This document shows, piece by piece, positions 16,567 to 25,689 of a DNA stretch of 64,000 bases. The first letter of the stretch is position 1, and the number at the start of each line of letters is the position of its first letter. The notes beneath the pieces are model-generated. The model did not search any database, was not told the origin of the DNA, and was given only the letters and a program-made list of their open reading frames with translations. The stretch is taken from NCBI RefSeq assembly GCF_014332695.1, contig NZ_MBUA01000001.1:1054001-1118000 (forward strand). Reading direction: 5' to 3'. This DNA comes from Flavihumibacter stibioxidans (lineage in GTDB: Bacteria > Bacteroidota > Bacteroidia > Chitinophagales > Chitinophagaceae). A program made the position numbers and the translations under genes.

Positions 16567-17676
16567 ATGAGCCGGAAAGGGAAAGTTTTGGTGGCTATGA
16601 GTGGCGGAATCGACAGCACTGTCACAGCCTTGATGTTGCACCAGGAGGGATATGAAGTGGTTGGCATTACCATGAAAACATGGGATTATGCCACATCCGG
16701 CAGCAGCAAGAAGGAAACGGGATGCTGTAACCTCGACTCATTCAATGACGCACGCATGGCTGCCGTGCAGCACGGCTTTCCGCATTTCATACTGGATATC
16801 AGGGAAGAGTTCGGCGATTTTGTAATTGAGAACTTTGTGGAGGAGTACCTTGCCGGCCGCACTCCCAATCCCTGTGTAATGTGCAATACCCACATCAAAT
16901 GGCGCGCACTTCTAAAAAGGGCAGATGCGCTTGATTGTGAATTCATCGCCACAGGACATTACGGGAACATTTCACAACACAGCAACGGCCGGTATTTTAT
17001 CAGCAAGGGACTGGATGAAACCAAGGACCAGAGTTATGTTTTATGGGGATTACAGCAGGACCTGCTGAGCCGCACCATATTGCCACTGGGAAAATACCGT
17101 AAAACCGAGATCCGGCAGATGGCACATGATTTCGGCTATCCCGAACTGGCCAAAAAAGCAGAGAGCTATGAAATCTGTTTTGTTCCGGATAACGATTACC
17201 GAGGCTTCCTGAAAAAGAAAGTGGAAGGACTCGAAGAGCGGGTTGCCGGTGGCGTTTTCGTTGATAAGGATGGGAAATTCCTTGGCCATCACAAGGGTTA
17301 TCCTTTTTATACCATTGGTCAGCGCAAGGGCCTGGACATTGCTCTCGGCCGCCCGGTATTTGTTACCGGAATTTTCCCTGAAACCAATACGGTGGTTTTG
17401 GGTGATGAAGAAGACCTGAACCGCAGCGAAATGGTAGTGAACAAGATCAACTGGATGAAATACGATGGCATCTCCGAAGGCATGGAGGCCACCACCAGGA
17501 TCCGTTATAAAGACAAAGGAAGTTTATCTACCTTGCACCAGCATGAAAACGGCATCCAGGTGAAATTTTTTGATGACGTGAAAGGAATTGCACCCGGACA
17601 AAGTGCAGTTTTTTACGAGGGAGATGACGTGATCGGCGGGGGTATCATCCAGCGGCCGCTCACTGACCTTATATAA
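16567..17676 (+). CDS. mnmA: tRNA-specific 2-thiouridylase
   Basis: Catalyses ATP-dependent thiolation of U34 in the Lys, Glu and Gln tRNAs using relayed persulfide sulfur. The 369-residue protein has the PP-loop SGGIDS (about residues 14-19), the first catalytic Cys in NPCVMCNTH, the DQSYVLWGL block and the second catalytic Cys in ESYEICFVPDNDY, followed by the beta-barrel tRNA-binding domain (HKGYPFYTIGQRKGL). The length and the presence of both cysteines indicate a functional enzyme. A -7 promoter box lies 18 bp upstream. Confidence 0.96.
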   Translation: MSRKGKVLVAMSGGIDSTVTALMLHQEGYEVVGITMKTWDYATSGSSKKETGCCNLDSFNDARMAAVQHGFPHFILDIREEFGDFVIENFVEEYLAGRTPNPCVMCNTHIKWRALLKRADALDCEFIATGHYGNISQHSNGRYFISKGLDETKDQSYVLWGLQQDLLSRTILPLGKYRKTEIRQMAHDFGYPELAKKAESYEICFVPDNDYRGFLKKKVEGLEERVAGGVFVDKDGKFLGHHKGYPFYTIGQRKGLDIALGRPVFVTGIFPETNTVVLGDEEDLNRSEMVVNKINWMKYDGISEGMEATTRIRYKDKGSLSTLHQHENGIQVKFFDDVKGIAPGQSAVFYEGDDVIGGGIIQRPLTDLI

Positions 17677-17710
17677 TGCAATAATTAGGGTTAAAAATCG
17701 TTACATCGCT

Positions 17711-18499
17711 ATGAAAAAATCGCTCAGACTTCTGTTTACCATTCTCGGAACCGGCTTGCTTTTTTCCTGCGGAAAAGAATCGGCCAACCCGGAAATGGAA
17801 AGTCCGGAGGATTATTTCAACCTGCAACCCGGAAAGTACATTATCTACCAGCTCGACTCCATCGTAAAAGTGCCATTCAACGACACTGCGTTTACTACTA
17901 ACAGTTACCAGGCAAAAGATGTGGTGGACGCTGCCATTACGGATAACATGGGGCGCCCCAGCTGGAGAGTATTCCGCTACCTGCGTCCTTTGAACAGTAC
18001 CAGTGAGAGCGACTGGCAAAGCATTGATACCTACATGATCACCCCTACCCGTAATGTAGTGGAAGTTGTGGAGAACAACCTGCGTTTCCAGAAACTGATC
18101 CTGCCCATTAATGAGAATACAGTCTGGAAAGGGAATACCTATATCAATACCACCCCCGGAGGCCCCCTTGATCATTATGATGCATGGGAATACAGTTACC
18201 AGCAGATCGGATCCAGCTTTACACCCTTTGATACCCCGGTTGACAGTACAATAACAATATTGCAGACAGATGAAGGACTGGGAGTAGTAGATGAAAAGCC
18301 CCTCAGCGTTGACCAGGATGCTTTCCGGGTATACAGCATTGAAGTATATGCGAAAAATGTCGGCCTTATTTATAAATACTTCAATTACTGGGATTTCCAG
18401 GCCCGGACCGTTAACTCAAACGGAAACCCTGTTCCTCCCCATCCTTATGGCAATAGAACCGGCGGGGGAATCCGTTTACGTATGATCAGTCATAACTGA
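17711..18499 (+). CDS. Hypothetical lipoprotein, 262 aa
   Basis: I do not recognise a family with a known function. The N-terminus is a lipoprotein signal: basic MKKSLR, hydrophobic stretch, lipobox LLFSC with the lipidated Cys at about residue 20. It is therefore likely anchored in the inner or outer membrane, facing the periplasm. The mature part is rich in aromatic and Thr residues with the repeating pattern of beta strands, and resembles hypothetical lipoproteins of Chitinophagaceae. It lies 34 bp after mnmA and converges with the esterase gene; the two stops are only 3 bp apart. Confidence 0.8.
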   Translation: MKKSLRLLFTILGTGLLFSCGKESANPEMESPEDYFNLQPGKYIIYQLDSIVKVPFNDTAFTTNSYQAKDVVDAAITDNMGRPSWRVFRYLRPLNSTSESDWQSIDTYMITPTRNVVEVVENNLRFQKLILPINENTVWKGNTYINTTPGGPLDHYDAWEYSYQQIGSSFTPFDTPVDSTITILQTDEGLGVVDEKPLSVDQDAFRVYSIEVYAKNVGLIYKYFNYWDFQARTVNSNGNPVPPHPYGNRTGGGIRLRMISHN

Positions 18500-18502
18500 T
18501 GA

Positions 18503-19315
18503 TCAGTTTCCCTGGAAATAGTCATTCATAAACAGTAACTGGTATTTCACTGCGTTCTGCCAGTAAGTCCAGTTATGAACCCCGGGGCGTGTTACATATT
18601 CATGGGGTATATTCCGGTACAACAACTGACGGTGAAGGTTCTCATTTACATCATAGAAAAAATCTCCCGTACCGCAATCGATGATCAGCTTCAGTGATTT
18701 CGGATTGAGTAAATGAAGCATATTTATTACAGTATGCTGCTCCCACCGGGCAGGTTGATCTGCATACTCACCAAGTCTTTTGGTCATTTCCCAGTTATTG
18801 GGGAAGGGGCGGATGTCAACGCCGCCACTCATGCTTCCCGCCGCTCCATAAATATCCTGGTGACGCATGGCCAGGTAAAGCGCTCCGTGCCCACCCATAC
18901 TGAGGCCGGTAACCGCCCGACCTTTCCTGTCTTTAATCGTTTTGTACCTGGAGTCGATCCATTGCACCAGTTCGGAGGAAATAAATGTTTCGTATTTATA
19001 GGAAGTATCTGCAGGACTGTCCCAGTACCAGCTGCTGAAGCCGCCATCCGGACAAACCAGCATCATCCCATACTGGTCAGCAAGTTTTGTTAAAATGGGG
19101 GCTTTTGTGATCCAACCAGAATAATTATCACTGTACCCATGGAGCAGGTAAACAACCGGGAGCTGTTTTAAATCGTTGTAATTGCCGGGGCGAACAATTA
19201 CTGTCCTGATCGATTTTTTCATGGAGGGACTGTATGCATCTACCGTATCAACTATTGCGCCACGGGAAAACAACCCAACCAGCAGGAGGGCAAAAATGGA
19301 AAGAATTCTTTTCAC
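18503..19315 (-). CDS. Secreted esterase, esterase-D/tributyrin-esterase type alpha/beta hydrolase
   Basis: The 270-residue protein resembles S-formylglutathione hydrolase/feruloyl-esterase-like secreted enzymes. It has VVYLLHGYSDNYSGW (oxyanion region), nucleophile elbow GLSMGGHGA, an Asp in LIIDCGTGDFF and a His in PGVHNWTYW. The start chosen is the GTG at 19315, giving the signal peptide VKRILSIFALLLVGLFSRGA. The upstream ATG at 19369 precedes a perfect -7 box (19337-19344) and so would not be in the transcript. The substrate is unknown; carbohydrate or short-chain esters are plausible. Confidence 0.87.
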   Translation of the reverse strand: MKRILSIFALLLVGLFSRGAIVDTVDAYSPSMKKSIRTVIVRPGNYNDLKQLPVVYLLHGYSDNYSGWITKAPILTKLADQYGMMLVCPDGGFSSWYWDSPADTSYKYETFISSELVQWIDSRYKTIKDRKGRAVTGLSMGGHGALYLAMRHQDIYGAAGSMSGGVDIRPFPNNWEMTKRLGEYADQPARWEQHTVINMLHLLNPKSLKLIIDCGTGDFFYDVNENLHRQLLYRNIPHEYVTRPGVHNWTYWQNAVKYQLLFMNDYFQGN

Positions 19316-19336
19316 TGGAACCTGTTTTAATGTTGT

Positions 19337-19344
19337 CAAATATA
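19337..19344 (-). promoter_or_regulatory. -7 promoter element TATATTTG of the esterase gene
   Basis: An exact TAnnTTTG match on the minus strand, 21 bp before the GTG at 19315. It lies between the two possible start codons and decides for the shorter protein. Confidence 0.6.
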
Positions 19345-19383
19345 CAAATCCGGCATGGTGGTCCACCATTTATTGCGGGCTGG

Positions 19384-20577
19384 TTAGTTATGAAGCATTG
19401 CGGCAAACATCGTATCGGCTTTCTGGGTATAGCCTTTGATTATACGCGATTCCATCAGCTTCAGGCCATGTTGCCGGGTAAGAAATTCAACATTTGCTTC
19501 ATTTTCCGCGTGAAATACAGAGCAGGTAATGTAAAGGAAATGTCCACCTGGTGCAAGTTTTCTGACTGCGTTGCTGATAATCTTTTTCTGTAGCTCACTG
19601 TAATCTGTAACCGCTGATTCCTTGAAGAAACACAATTGTTCAGGAGTGCGGCTCCAGGTGCCGCTACCTGAACAGGGAACGTCCGCAATGATGAGGTTCT
19701 GCAATGGGAGATTTAAAAACGACTCACCAATCTCTGAAAGTGACTCCTTTGAAAGATCGGCCACAAACCCATCATAGGAATAGATACCTGCCTGCCTGAA
19801 CCGCTGGAACAGGTTCTGTAAAATAGAATTACGTATGTCCGTAACCGTGAAATTAAGTCCGGGCATCCTGTCAAATGCCAGCAGTGTCTTGCCTCCGCTT
19901 GCGGCACAGCAATCCCATACCCTGGCATCCTCCATGGCACGTAACCCGGGCGATACCAGGTCTATCAGGTCCCCTACCCTTTGTGAACTCAGGTCCTGCA
20001 CCACCACTTCCCTGTTCAGGACGAATTGATCTTCCACTTTAAATCCATTCGGAAGCCGAAGGCACAAATCACCTTCCAACGTATAGGCCTGACCGATTTT
20101 ATTCAGCTTACGAAGGATGGCATCACGATAACCGGGTCTGATCCTGAGGAACAGGTCGGGTTGCTGCAGGTGCGAGAAGGAGAACTTCAGCGGATCAATT
20201 CCCTCGCTAAGCTGGCTGATCCAGGGAAATATTGTAAGCGGAAAGTTGAAAATATCAGGTGGGAGCAGTGAAATTTTTTCCTCCACGGGTAAACCGGCGG
20301 ATTCGTTCCATTCGGGATGCAGTGAGGCCAGTAATGGATTGGGGCATTCCGAACAAAGGAACAGGGCAATGATCATCCGTTCCTCGCCGGGCACATTATT
20401 CAGCGAATGTCCCAGCCTGAACCAGCAATAACAGAGCTGCGCGATCTGTTTACGATCGCGCGAGCCATGTTTTTTATTCGTTGAGAAATACTGTTTGAGG
20501 TAGTGCACAAAAGGCATTTCACCTTTGTAACCGGTCACCAGCTTAATGGCCGCCTGTAAATGTGCTTTGGCAAACAT
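19384..20577 (-). CDS. RsmB-like rRNA/RNA cytosine-C5 methyltransferase (Fmu/Sun family)
   Basis: SAM-dependent m5C methyltransferase, probably acting on 16S rRNA, 397 residues. SAM-binding motif I is DCCAASGGKTLL (about 227-238). The catalytic motif IV cysteine is in DVPCSGSGTWSRTPE, and the motif VI cysteine is in ITCSVFHAENE; both cysteines of the m5C mechanism are present. The N-terminal about 200 residues lack an obvious NusB-like domain, so the exact rRNA target is uncertain. Its start codon touches the end of sucB (both at 20577), and it probably shares the sucB transcript. Confidence 0.9.
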   Translation of the reverse strand: MFAKAHLQAAIKLVTGYKGEMPFVHYLKQYFSTNKKHGSRDRKQIAQLCYCWFRLGHSLNNVPGEERMIIALFLCSECPNPLLASLHPEWNESAGLPVEEKISLLPPDIFNFPLTIFPWISQLSEGIDPLKFSFSHLQQPDLFLRIRPGYRDAILRKLNKIGQAYTLEGDLCLRLPNGFKVEDQFVLNREVVVQDLSSQRVGDLIDLVSPGLRAMEDARVWDCCAASGGKTLLAFDRMPGLNFTVTDIRNSILQNLFQRFRQAGIYSYDGFVADLSKESLSEIGESFLNLPLQNLIIADVPCSGSGTWSRTPEQLCFFKESAVTDYSELQKKIISNAVRKLAPGGHFLYITCSVFHAENEANVEFLTRQHGLKLMESRIIKGYTQKADTMFAAMLHN

Positions 20578-22121
20578 TATAATTCAAGCAGGGTCTTCAC
20601 CGGATCCTTACCAAAAAGCAGAAGCTCCGGTGTTTCCAGCAATTCCTTTACCCGAACCAGGAAGCCAACAGATTCCCTGCCGTCAATGATCCGGTGGTCG
20701 TAGCTCAGCGCCAGGTACATCATTTGTTTAACCACAACCTGACCGTTTTCAACCATGGGACGTTCCTGGATCTTGTGCATGCCCAGGATGGCAGATTGGG
20801 GGATATTGATAATCGGAGTACTCAGCAATGAGCCGAATACACCACCATTGGTAATGGTAAAGGTTCCGCCCTGCATTTCATCCATGCTGAGTTTGTTGTT
20901 ACGTGCCTTTGTGGCAAGTTCAACTACTTTTTGCTCAATACCGGCCATACTCAGGCTTTCGGCATTCCGGATAACCGGCACCACCAGTCCCTTTGGAGCA
21001 GATACTGCTATGGAAATGTCACAGTAATCGTGGTAGATGATGCTGTCGCCATCAATATAGGCATTCACCGCCGGCCATTCCTGCAATGCATAGGTAACCG
21101 CTTTGGTAAAAAAGCTCATGAAGCCCAGGTTCACACCATGAATTTCCTTGAACTTATCCTTGTATTTGGCGCGGATAGCCATGATCGGTCCCATGTCCAC
21201 TTCATTGAAAGTGGTCAGCATGGCAGTGGTGTTTTTTGCTTCCACCAGCCGGCGGGATACGGTCTTTCGCAGGTTGCTCATCTTTTCACGCTTCTCATTG
21301 CGTGTAAACATATCAGCTCCAGGCTTACGGCCGGGATTATTAAGTGCTTCCAGCACATCGTTCTTCAGGATCTTTCCACCGGTTCCGCTGGCGGTAACGG
21401 ATTTCGGGTCCAATTTTTTATCAGCAATGATGGCGGCGGCAACAGGAGTTGCTTTCAGGTCATTGGGAATACTTGTAACCGGGGCATTCGCTTCAGCTGG
21501 TTTTGCAGCGGCTGCAGGGGCAGCAGCAGTTTTCGCAACTGCAACAGGCACAGCAATATCGGAATTGATTGTAGCTACCACATCGCCGATTTTCAGCACA
21601 TCACCTTCCTTGGCAACAGGTAATAACTGACCGGATTCTTCAGCGTTGAGTTCAAAAGTGGCTTTCTCGCTTTCGAGCTCACACAGTACATCATCACGAT
21701 GAACCAGGTCGCCTTCTTTTTTCAGCCATTTTACCAGCGTCACTTCCGTGATGGATTCCCCAACAGCAGGCACTTTCATTTCGATCACACCCTTCCCGGT
21801 TGCTTTCGCTTCAACAGCAGGCGCAACTTCGGCGGCAGGTACAACGACTGAAGGCGTTGCCGGTGCTGCAGCACTGGCAGGAGCGGCAGCTGTTTCATCA
21901 ATTGATGCCACCACATCTCCGATCCTGATGGTATCACCCTCGGCGGCCCTGGTTACCAGTACACCAGCCTGCTCAGCATTCAACTCAAATGTTGCCTTTT
22001 CACTTTCCAGTTCTGCAATTACTTCATCACGCTGAACATAACTGCCGTTTGGTTTTAGCCATTTTACCAGGGTTACCTCCGTAATGGATTCCCCCACTGT
22101 TGGAACTTTTATATCAATCAT
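20577..22121 (-). CDS. sucB: Dihydrolipoyllysine succinyltransferase, E2 of 2-oxoglutarate dehydrogenase
   Basis: Transfers the succinyl group from E1 to CoA in the TCA cycle. The 514-residue protein carries two lipoyl domains (about residues 1-75 and 115-190), each with the lipoylation motif [11 protein letters not shown]; many bacterial SucB proteins have only one. Ala/Pro-rich linkers separate them. An E3-binding segment follows ([18 protein letters not shown], about 225-265), and the catalytic domain ends with the active-site motif [17 protein letters not shown]. It lies downstream of sucA, as usual, and upstream of the RNA methyltransferase gene. Confidence 0.96.
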   Translation of the reverse strand: MIDIKVPTVGESITEVTLVKWLKPNGSYVQRDEVIAELESEKATFELNAEQAGVLVTRAAEGDTIRIGDVVASIDETAAAPASAAAPATPSVVVPAAEVAPAVEAKATGKGVIEMKVPAVGESITEVTLVKWLKKEGDLVHRDDVLCELESEKATFELNAEESGQLLPVAKEGDVLKIGDVVATINSDIAVPVAVAKTAAAPAAAAKPAEANAPVTSIPNDLKATPVAAAIIADKKLDPKSVTASGTGGKILKNDVLEALNNPGRKPGADMFTRNEKREKMSNLRKTVSRRLVEAKNTTAMLTTFNEVDMGPIMAIRAKYKDKFKEIHGVNLGFMSFFTKAVTYALQEWPAVNAYIDGDSIIYHDYCDISIAVSAPKGLVVPVIRNAESLSMAGIEQKVVELATKARNNKLSMDEMQGGTFTITNGGVFGSLLSTPIINIPQSAILGMHKIQERPMVENGQVVVKQMMYLALSYDHRIIDGRESVGFLVRVKELLETPELLLFGKDPVKTLLEL

Positions 22122-22252
22122 ATTATTGAATTCAAATCAATTTTCTATTTCCTTCGTTTTGATTTCCCCCAGGGGGTTAACATCATTCCACGCGGGTAAA
22201 TGGTTTGCTTGTTTTCTTTTCCGGATTCATGCCCCCAACTGTCGGAAAAATC

Positions 22253-25021
22253 TTAAATACTAAAAGCTGTTTCAATAATTTCCGCCTGCTCCTGTGTATG
22301 TATTTTCATATAACCGGTAGCTGTAGACGCACTTGGCTGGCGACTGATCACGCCAAAATTGATATTAGCCAGGTTCATCTTCAGGAAAGAGGCCGCCCCC
22401 ATGTTCAACGGTTCTTCCTGCACCCAGAACCAGGTGGCTTTGTTGTATTTTTTATACAAAGCATCCAGTTGTTTCTGGGGTAAAGGATAAAGTTGCTCCA
22501 CCCTGATGATAGCCACATCGTTTACCCCATCCTTTTGCTGGCGATGAAGGAGGTCAAAATATACTTTACCGCTGCAGAACAATACTTTCTTTACAGTTGC
22601 AGGACTTGTTATCATCGCATCATCAATCACTTCCCTAAAACATCCGCTGGTAAATTCAGCCTTTGTTGAATAAGAATCCGGCAGACGCAGGTTGGCTTTC
22701 GGAGAGAAATTGATCATGGGTTTGCGGAATGGCCACTTGATCTGCCTGCGTAATGCATGGAAGAAGTTAGCTGAGGTAGTGATATTGGTCACCACCATGT
22801 TCATTTCAGCACACATCTGAAGGAAGCGTTCGAGTCTTGCGGAACTATGTTCAGGACCCTGTCCTTCGTAACCATGTGGCAGAAGCATTACCACTCCGTT
22901 CATCCGGTTCCACTTCTGTTCACCTGCAGCGATGAACTGGTCAATCATTGTCTGCGCACCATTGCAGAAATCACCGAATTGTGCTTCCCAAAGCACCAGG
23001 GAATTGGGACTTGCAAACGCGTATCCATATTCAAATCCGAGTACACCATATTCACTCAGCAGAGAGTTGTAAATATGAAACTGGCCGCTGGCGCCTTCAA
23101 TCCTGCTCAAGCGATTATAAGGTTTGTCGGAAACCTCATCCCTCAACACAGCATGACGGTGGGAGAAAGTTCCCCTTCGTACGTCCTGGCCACTCATCCG
23201 CACATCATGTCCTTCGAGCAAAAGGCTGGCATATGCCATCAGTTCGCCCGATGCCCAGTCAAGTTTGCCTTCTTCCCTGTACAACTTGATCTTGTCCTGG
23301 ATTATCTTTTCCACCTTTTTAAGTGGTTTGAAATCATCCGGCCACTTCATGATATCGGCAAACAGTTTTTCAAAACTAGCTTCACTGATTGAAGTGGAAT
23401 CGGGGCTCTTGTCAAAGTCGGTTTCCACTGCCCTTCTCAGGCTTTTCCAGGCAAGCTCAGGTTGCTGGTACTTATATGGAAGCGGGTTCTGTTTCACTTC
23501 ATCAAGCCGCTCCTGAAGGTCGGCCCAGAATTTCTTTTCCATTTCCTGCGCCAGGTCGCGAGCAGCAGGTTTGCCATTTTCCAGCAGGTAATGTGTATAC
23601 ACTTCCCTTGGATTCTGGTGTTTTTCAATCAGGGCATACAATCCTGGTTGCGTGAACTTGGGATCATCGCCTTCATTATGACCGTGGCGGCGATAACACA
23701 CCATGTCAATAAATATGTCCGAGTTAAACTTCTGGCGATAGCGGGTGGCGATCTCTACACATTTAACCACGGCTTCCGCATCGTCTCCGTTCACATGCAT
23801 TACCGGCGCCTGAACAGTAGCGGCAAGAGAAGTACAATAATCGGAGCTGCGTGCATCATCAAAATCAGTGGTAAACCCAATCTGGTTATTGATCACAAAA
23901 TGGATGGTTCCACCGGTGTAATACCCATCGAGTTTGCTCATCTGCAGCACTTCGTACACAATTCCCTGACCGGCAATCGAAGCATCTCCATGAATCAATA
24001 CCGGCAGTATCTTATCGTAGTTACTATCATAAAGAATGTCGGCTTTGGCACGGGCCAATCCCACTACCACAGGGTCAACAGCTTCCAGGTGCGATGGGTT
24101 TGGAGCCAGCCTGAGGTGAACAGTTTTCCCTTCCGGCGTTTGCACTTCACTGCTATAGCCCATATGGTATTTCACATCCCCGCTGCCCATGGTCTGGTCC
24201 ATCACGGCGGTACCTTCAAACTCGCTGAAGATATGCTCATATGTTTTGCCAAGAATATTCGCCAGAACGTTCAGGCGGCCGCGGTGCGCCATCCCGAATA
24301 CCACTTCTTTCACATCCAGTGAACCGGCTGTATTGATGATGGCATCCAGTGCGGCGATGGTGGTTTCGCCCCCTTCCAGGGAAAACCTTTTCTGGCCAAT
24401 ATATTTGGTATGGAGGAATTTCTCAAAGATGACCCCCTGGTTCAGTTTCTCAAGAATACGTCGTTTCTGCTCAATGCTGGTAGGCTGGTTGAATTCCACT
24501 TCCATGGCATGGGTCAGAAAATCTACTTTTTGCTGGTCGCTGATATATTTGAATTCAATACCAACATGATTCGCATAGGCCTGCCCGAGGTAGTCGAGGA
24601 TATTGCGAAGGGTAGTGGTGCCCAGTCCCAGTTTGTTTCCCGCGTAAAATTTACGGTCGAGATCGGCTTCTGTAAATCCAAAGAATCCGAGATCCAGGTT
24701 GGCCCCCCTGTCCTTCCTGGTCCTGATCGGATTGGTTTTGGCAATCAGGTGCCCTTTGTTCCTGTATCCGAGAATAAGTCTGTACGCAGAAATTTCCTTG
24801 GCAATGTCAAAATCATCGGGAAAAGCAGCAGGAACCGCTCCGGTTGCGCCGCCTACAGCAGTTGCCTGACCGTTCGCCAGGCCTTGTTCCAGTGCAAAAT
24901 CAAATCCCTCAAAAAACTTCCGGTATTCGGGGTCAACACTTGCCGGATCACTCACAAAATCCTGGTAAAGAGATTCAATATAGGCTGGCGACGAATTAGT
25001 TATATACGAAAAATCCTTCAT
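22253..25021 (-). CDS. sucA: 2-oxoglutarate dehydrogenase E1 component
   Basis: ThDP-dependent decarboxylation of 2-oxoglutarate in the TCA cycle. From the ATG at 25021 the protein is 922 residues starting MKDFSYITN, which fits family N-termini; an upstream ATG at 25060 would add 13 atypical residues. Signatures: VVFGMAHRGRLNVLAN, the ThDP/Mg region LIHGDASIAGQGIVYEVLQM and HFVINNQIGFTT, the transketolase-type segment LWEAQFGDFCNGAQTMIDQF and LLPHGYEGQGPEHSSARLER. Cotranscribed with sucB (131-bp gap). E3 (lpd) is not in the window. Confidence 0.96.
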   Translation of the reverse strand: MKDFSYITNSSPAYIESLYQDFVSDPASVDPEYRKFFEGFDFALEQGLANGQATAVGGATGAVPAAFPDDFDIAKEISAYRLILGYRNKGHLIAKTNPIRTRKDRGANLDLGFFGFTEADLDRKFYAGNKLGLGTTTLRNILDYLGQAYANHVGIEFKYISDQQKVDFLTHAMEVEFNQPTSIEQKRRILEKLNQGVIFEKFLHTKYIGQKRFSLEGGETTIAALDAIINTAGSLDVKEVVFGMAHRGRLNVLANILGKTYEHIFSEFEGTAVMDQTMGSGDVKYHMGYSSEVQTPEGKTVHLRLAPNPSHLEAVDPVVVGLARAKADILYDSNYDKILPVLIHGDASIAGQGIVYEVLQMSKLDGYYTGGTIHFVINNQIGFTTDFDDARSSDYCTSLAATVQAPVMHVNGDDAEAVVKCVEIATRYRQKFNSDIFIDMVCYRRHGHNEGDDPKFTQPGLYALIEKHQNPREVYTHYLLENGKPAARDLAQEMEKKFWADLQERLDEVKQNPLPYKYQQPELAWKSLRRAVETDFDKSPDSTSISEASFEKLFADIMKWPDDFKPLKKVEKIIQDKIKLYREEGKLDWASGELMAYASLLLEGHDVRMSGQDVRRGTFSHRHAVLRDEVSDKPYNRLSRIEGASGQFHIYNSLLSEYGVLGFEYGYAFASPNSLVLWEAQFGDFCNGAQTMIDQFIAAGEQKWNRMNGVVMLLPHGYEGQGPEHSSARLERFLQMCAEMNMVVTNITTSANFFHALRRQIKWPFRKPMINFSPKANLRLPDSYSTKAEFTSGCFREVIDDAMITSPATVKKVLFCSGKVYFDLLHRQQKDGVNDVAIIRVEQLYPLPQKQLDALYKKYNKATWFWVQEEPLNMGAASFLKMNLANINFGVISRQPSASTATGYMKIHTQEQAEIIETAFSI

Positions 25022-25082
25022 ATGGATAGCCCTCTTAATGGGTAAAAAATGGGTAGGCAAATATCGGGAAAAGTTTAGTTAG

Positions 25083-25110
25083 TTTGATGTTTGACGTTTG
25101 AAGTTTGATG
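25083..25110. repeat. Four tandem heptamers TTTGATG-TTTGACG-TTTGAAG-TTTGATG
   Basis: Exact 7-bp periodicity in the region between sucA and rpsT. It is the same family as the three-unit copy at 2504-2524. On the + strand no -7 box stands at the right distance, so a promoter role is not evident here. Confidence 0.6.
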
Positions 25111-25202
25111 TTAATTCCCCGGCTCTGTATCCCGCCAGCCACAAACTTTACCTCCCTGACCACAACCTGCTGCAGGTATTACCCAAAAAATCTTAATTTT
25201 AT

Positions 25203-25233
25203 TTTGTTGTTACGGCAATGGATCATACCTTTG
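25203..25233 (+). promoter_or_regulatory. Full Bacteroidota promoter of rpsT
   Basis: TTTG at 25203-25206, 19-bp spacer, TACCTTTG at 25226-25233: the clearest consensus match in the window. Transcription should begin near 25239, about 14 nt before the rpsT ATG. Confidence 0.8.
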
Positions 25234-25252
25234 CCGTCCTAAATTTTGAAGA

Positions 25253-25516
25253 ATGGCAAATCATAAGGCTACCAAAAAAGATGTGCGTCAGGCTGCCAAG
25301 CGCCGTGATAGAAACCGCTACTACGGTAAAACAACCCGTAATGCGATTCGTGATCTGAAGGCTTTGAACGACAAGACAGCCGTGGATGAGAGCATGCCCA
25401 ACGTAATCTCTATGATCGACAAGCTGGCCAAGCGTGGTGTAATCCATAAGAATAAAGCAGCCAACCTGAAGAGCAAGCTGTCTAAGCGCGCCAACAACCT
25501 GGCCGTAGCCCAGTAA
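25253..25516 (+). CDS. rpsT: 30S ribosomal protein S20
   Basis: A primary-binding protein of the 30S subunit that binds the 5' domain of 16S rRNA. The 87-residue length and high Lys/Arg content are typical, with the conserved start MANHKATKKDVRQAAKRRDRN and a helical C-terminal half IHKNKAANLKSKLSKRANNL. It is monocistronic, between an ideal promoter and the strong terminator at 25558-25585. Autoregulation is known for S20 in other bacteria, but I see no clear leader structure here. Confidence 0.97.
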   Translation: MANHKATKKDVRQAAKRRDRNRYYGKTTRNAIRDLKALNDKTAVDESMPNVISMIDKLAKRGVIHKNKAANLKSKLSKRANNLAVAQ

Positions 25517-25557
25517 TCTGGTCCCTGTATCCGACACATCTGACCTTACTATATTAG

Positions 25558-25585
25558 GGTCCAGTCATCCGGCTGGACCTTTTTC
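25558..25585 (+). terminator. Rho-independent terminator of rpsT
   Basis: GGTCCAG (25558-25564) pairs with CTGGACC (25573-25579) around an 8-nt loop, followed by TTTTT. Confidence 0.9.
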
Positions 25586-25689
25586 GTTTGCACTCACCTG
25601 AGTTTCAGCATTTTCTACCTTACAAAAGGACTTCCGCTCCATGGTTCTGCCTTGATTTAGCCATATATTGCCGCTATTATTTTCATGAT

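Noticed and set aside
22166-22176. CCCCCAGGGGG between sucA and sucB
   Set aside because: The loop is too short for a stable hairpin and no T-run follows; probably incidental.
23462-24322. A long open frame antisense to sucA (similar ones at 20931-21623 and 12137-12856)
   Set aside because: These are shadows of strongly coding genes on the other strand, with no recognisable protein and composition dictated by the real frame.
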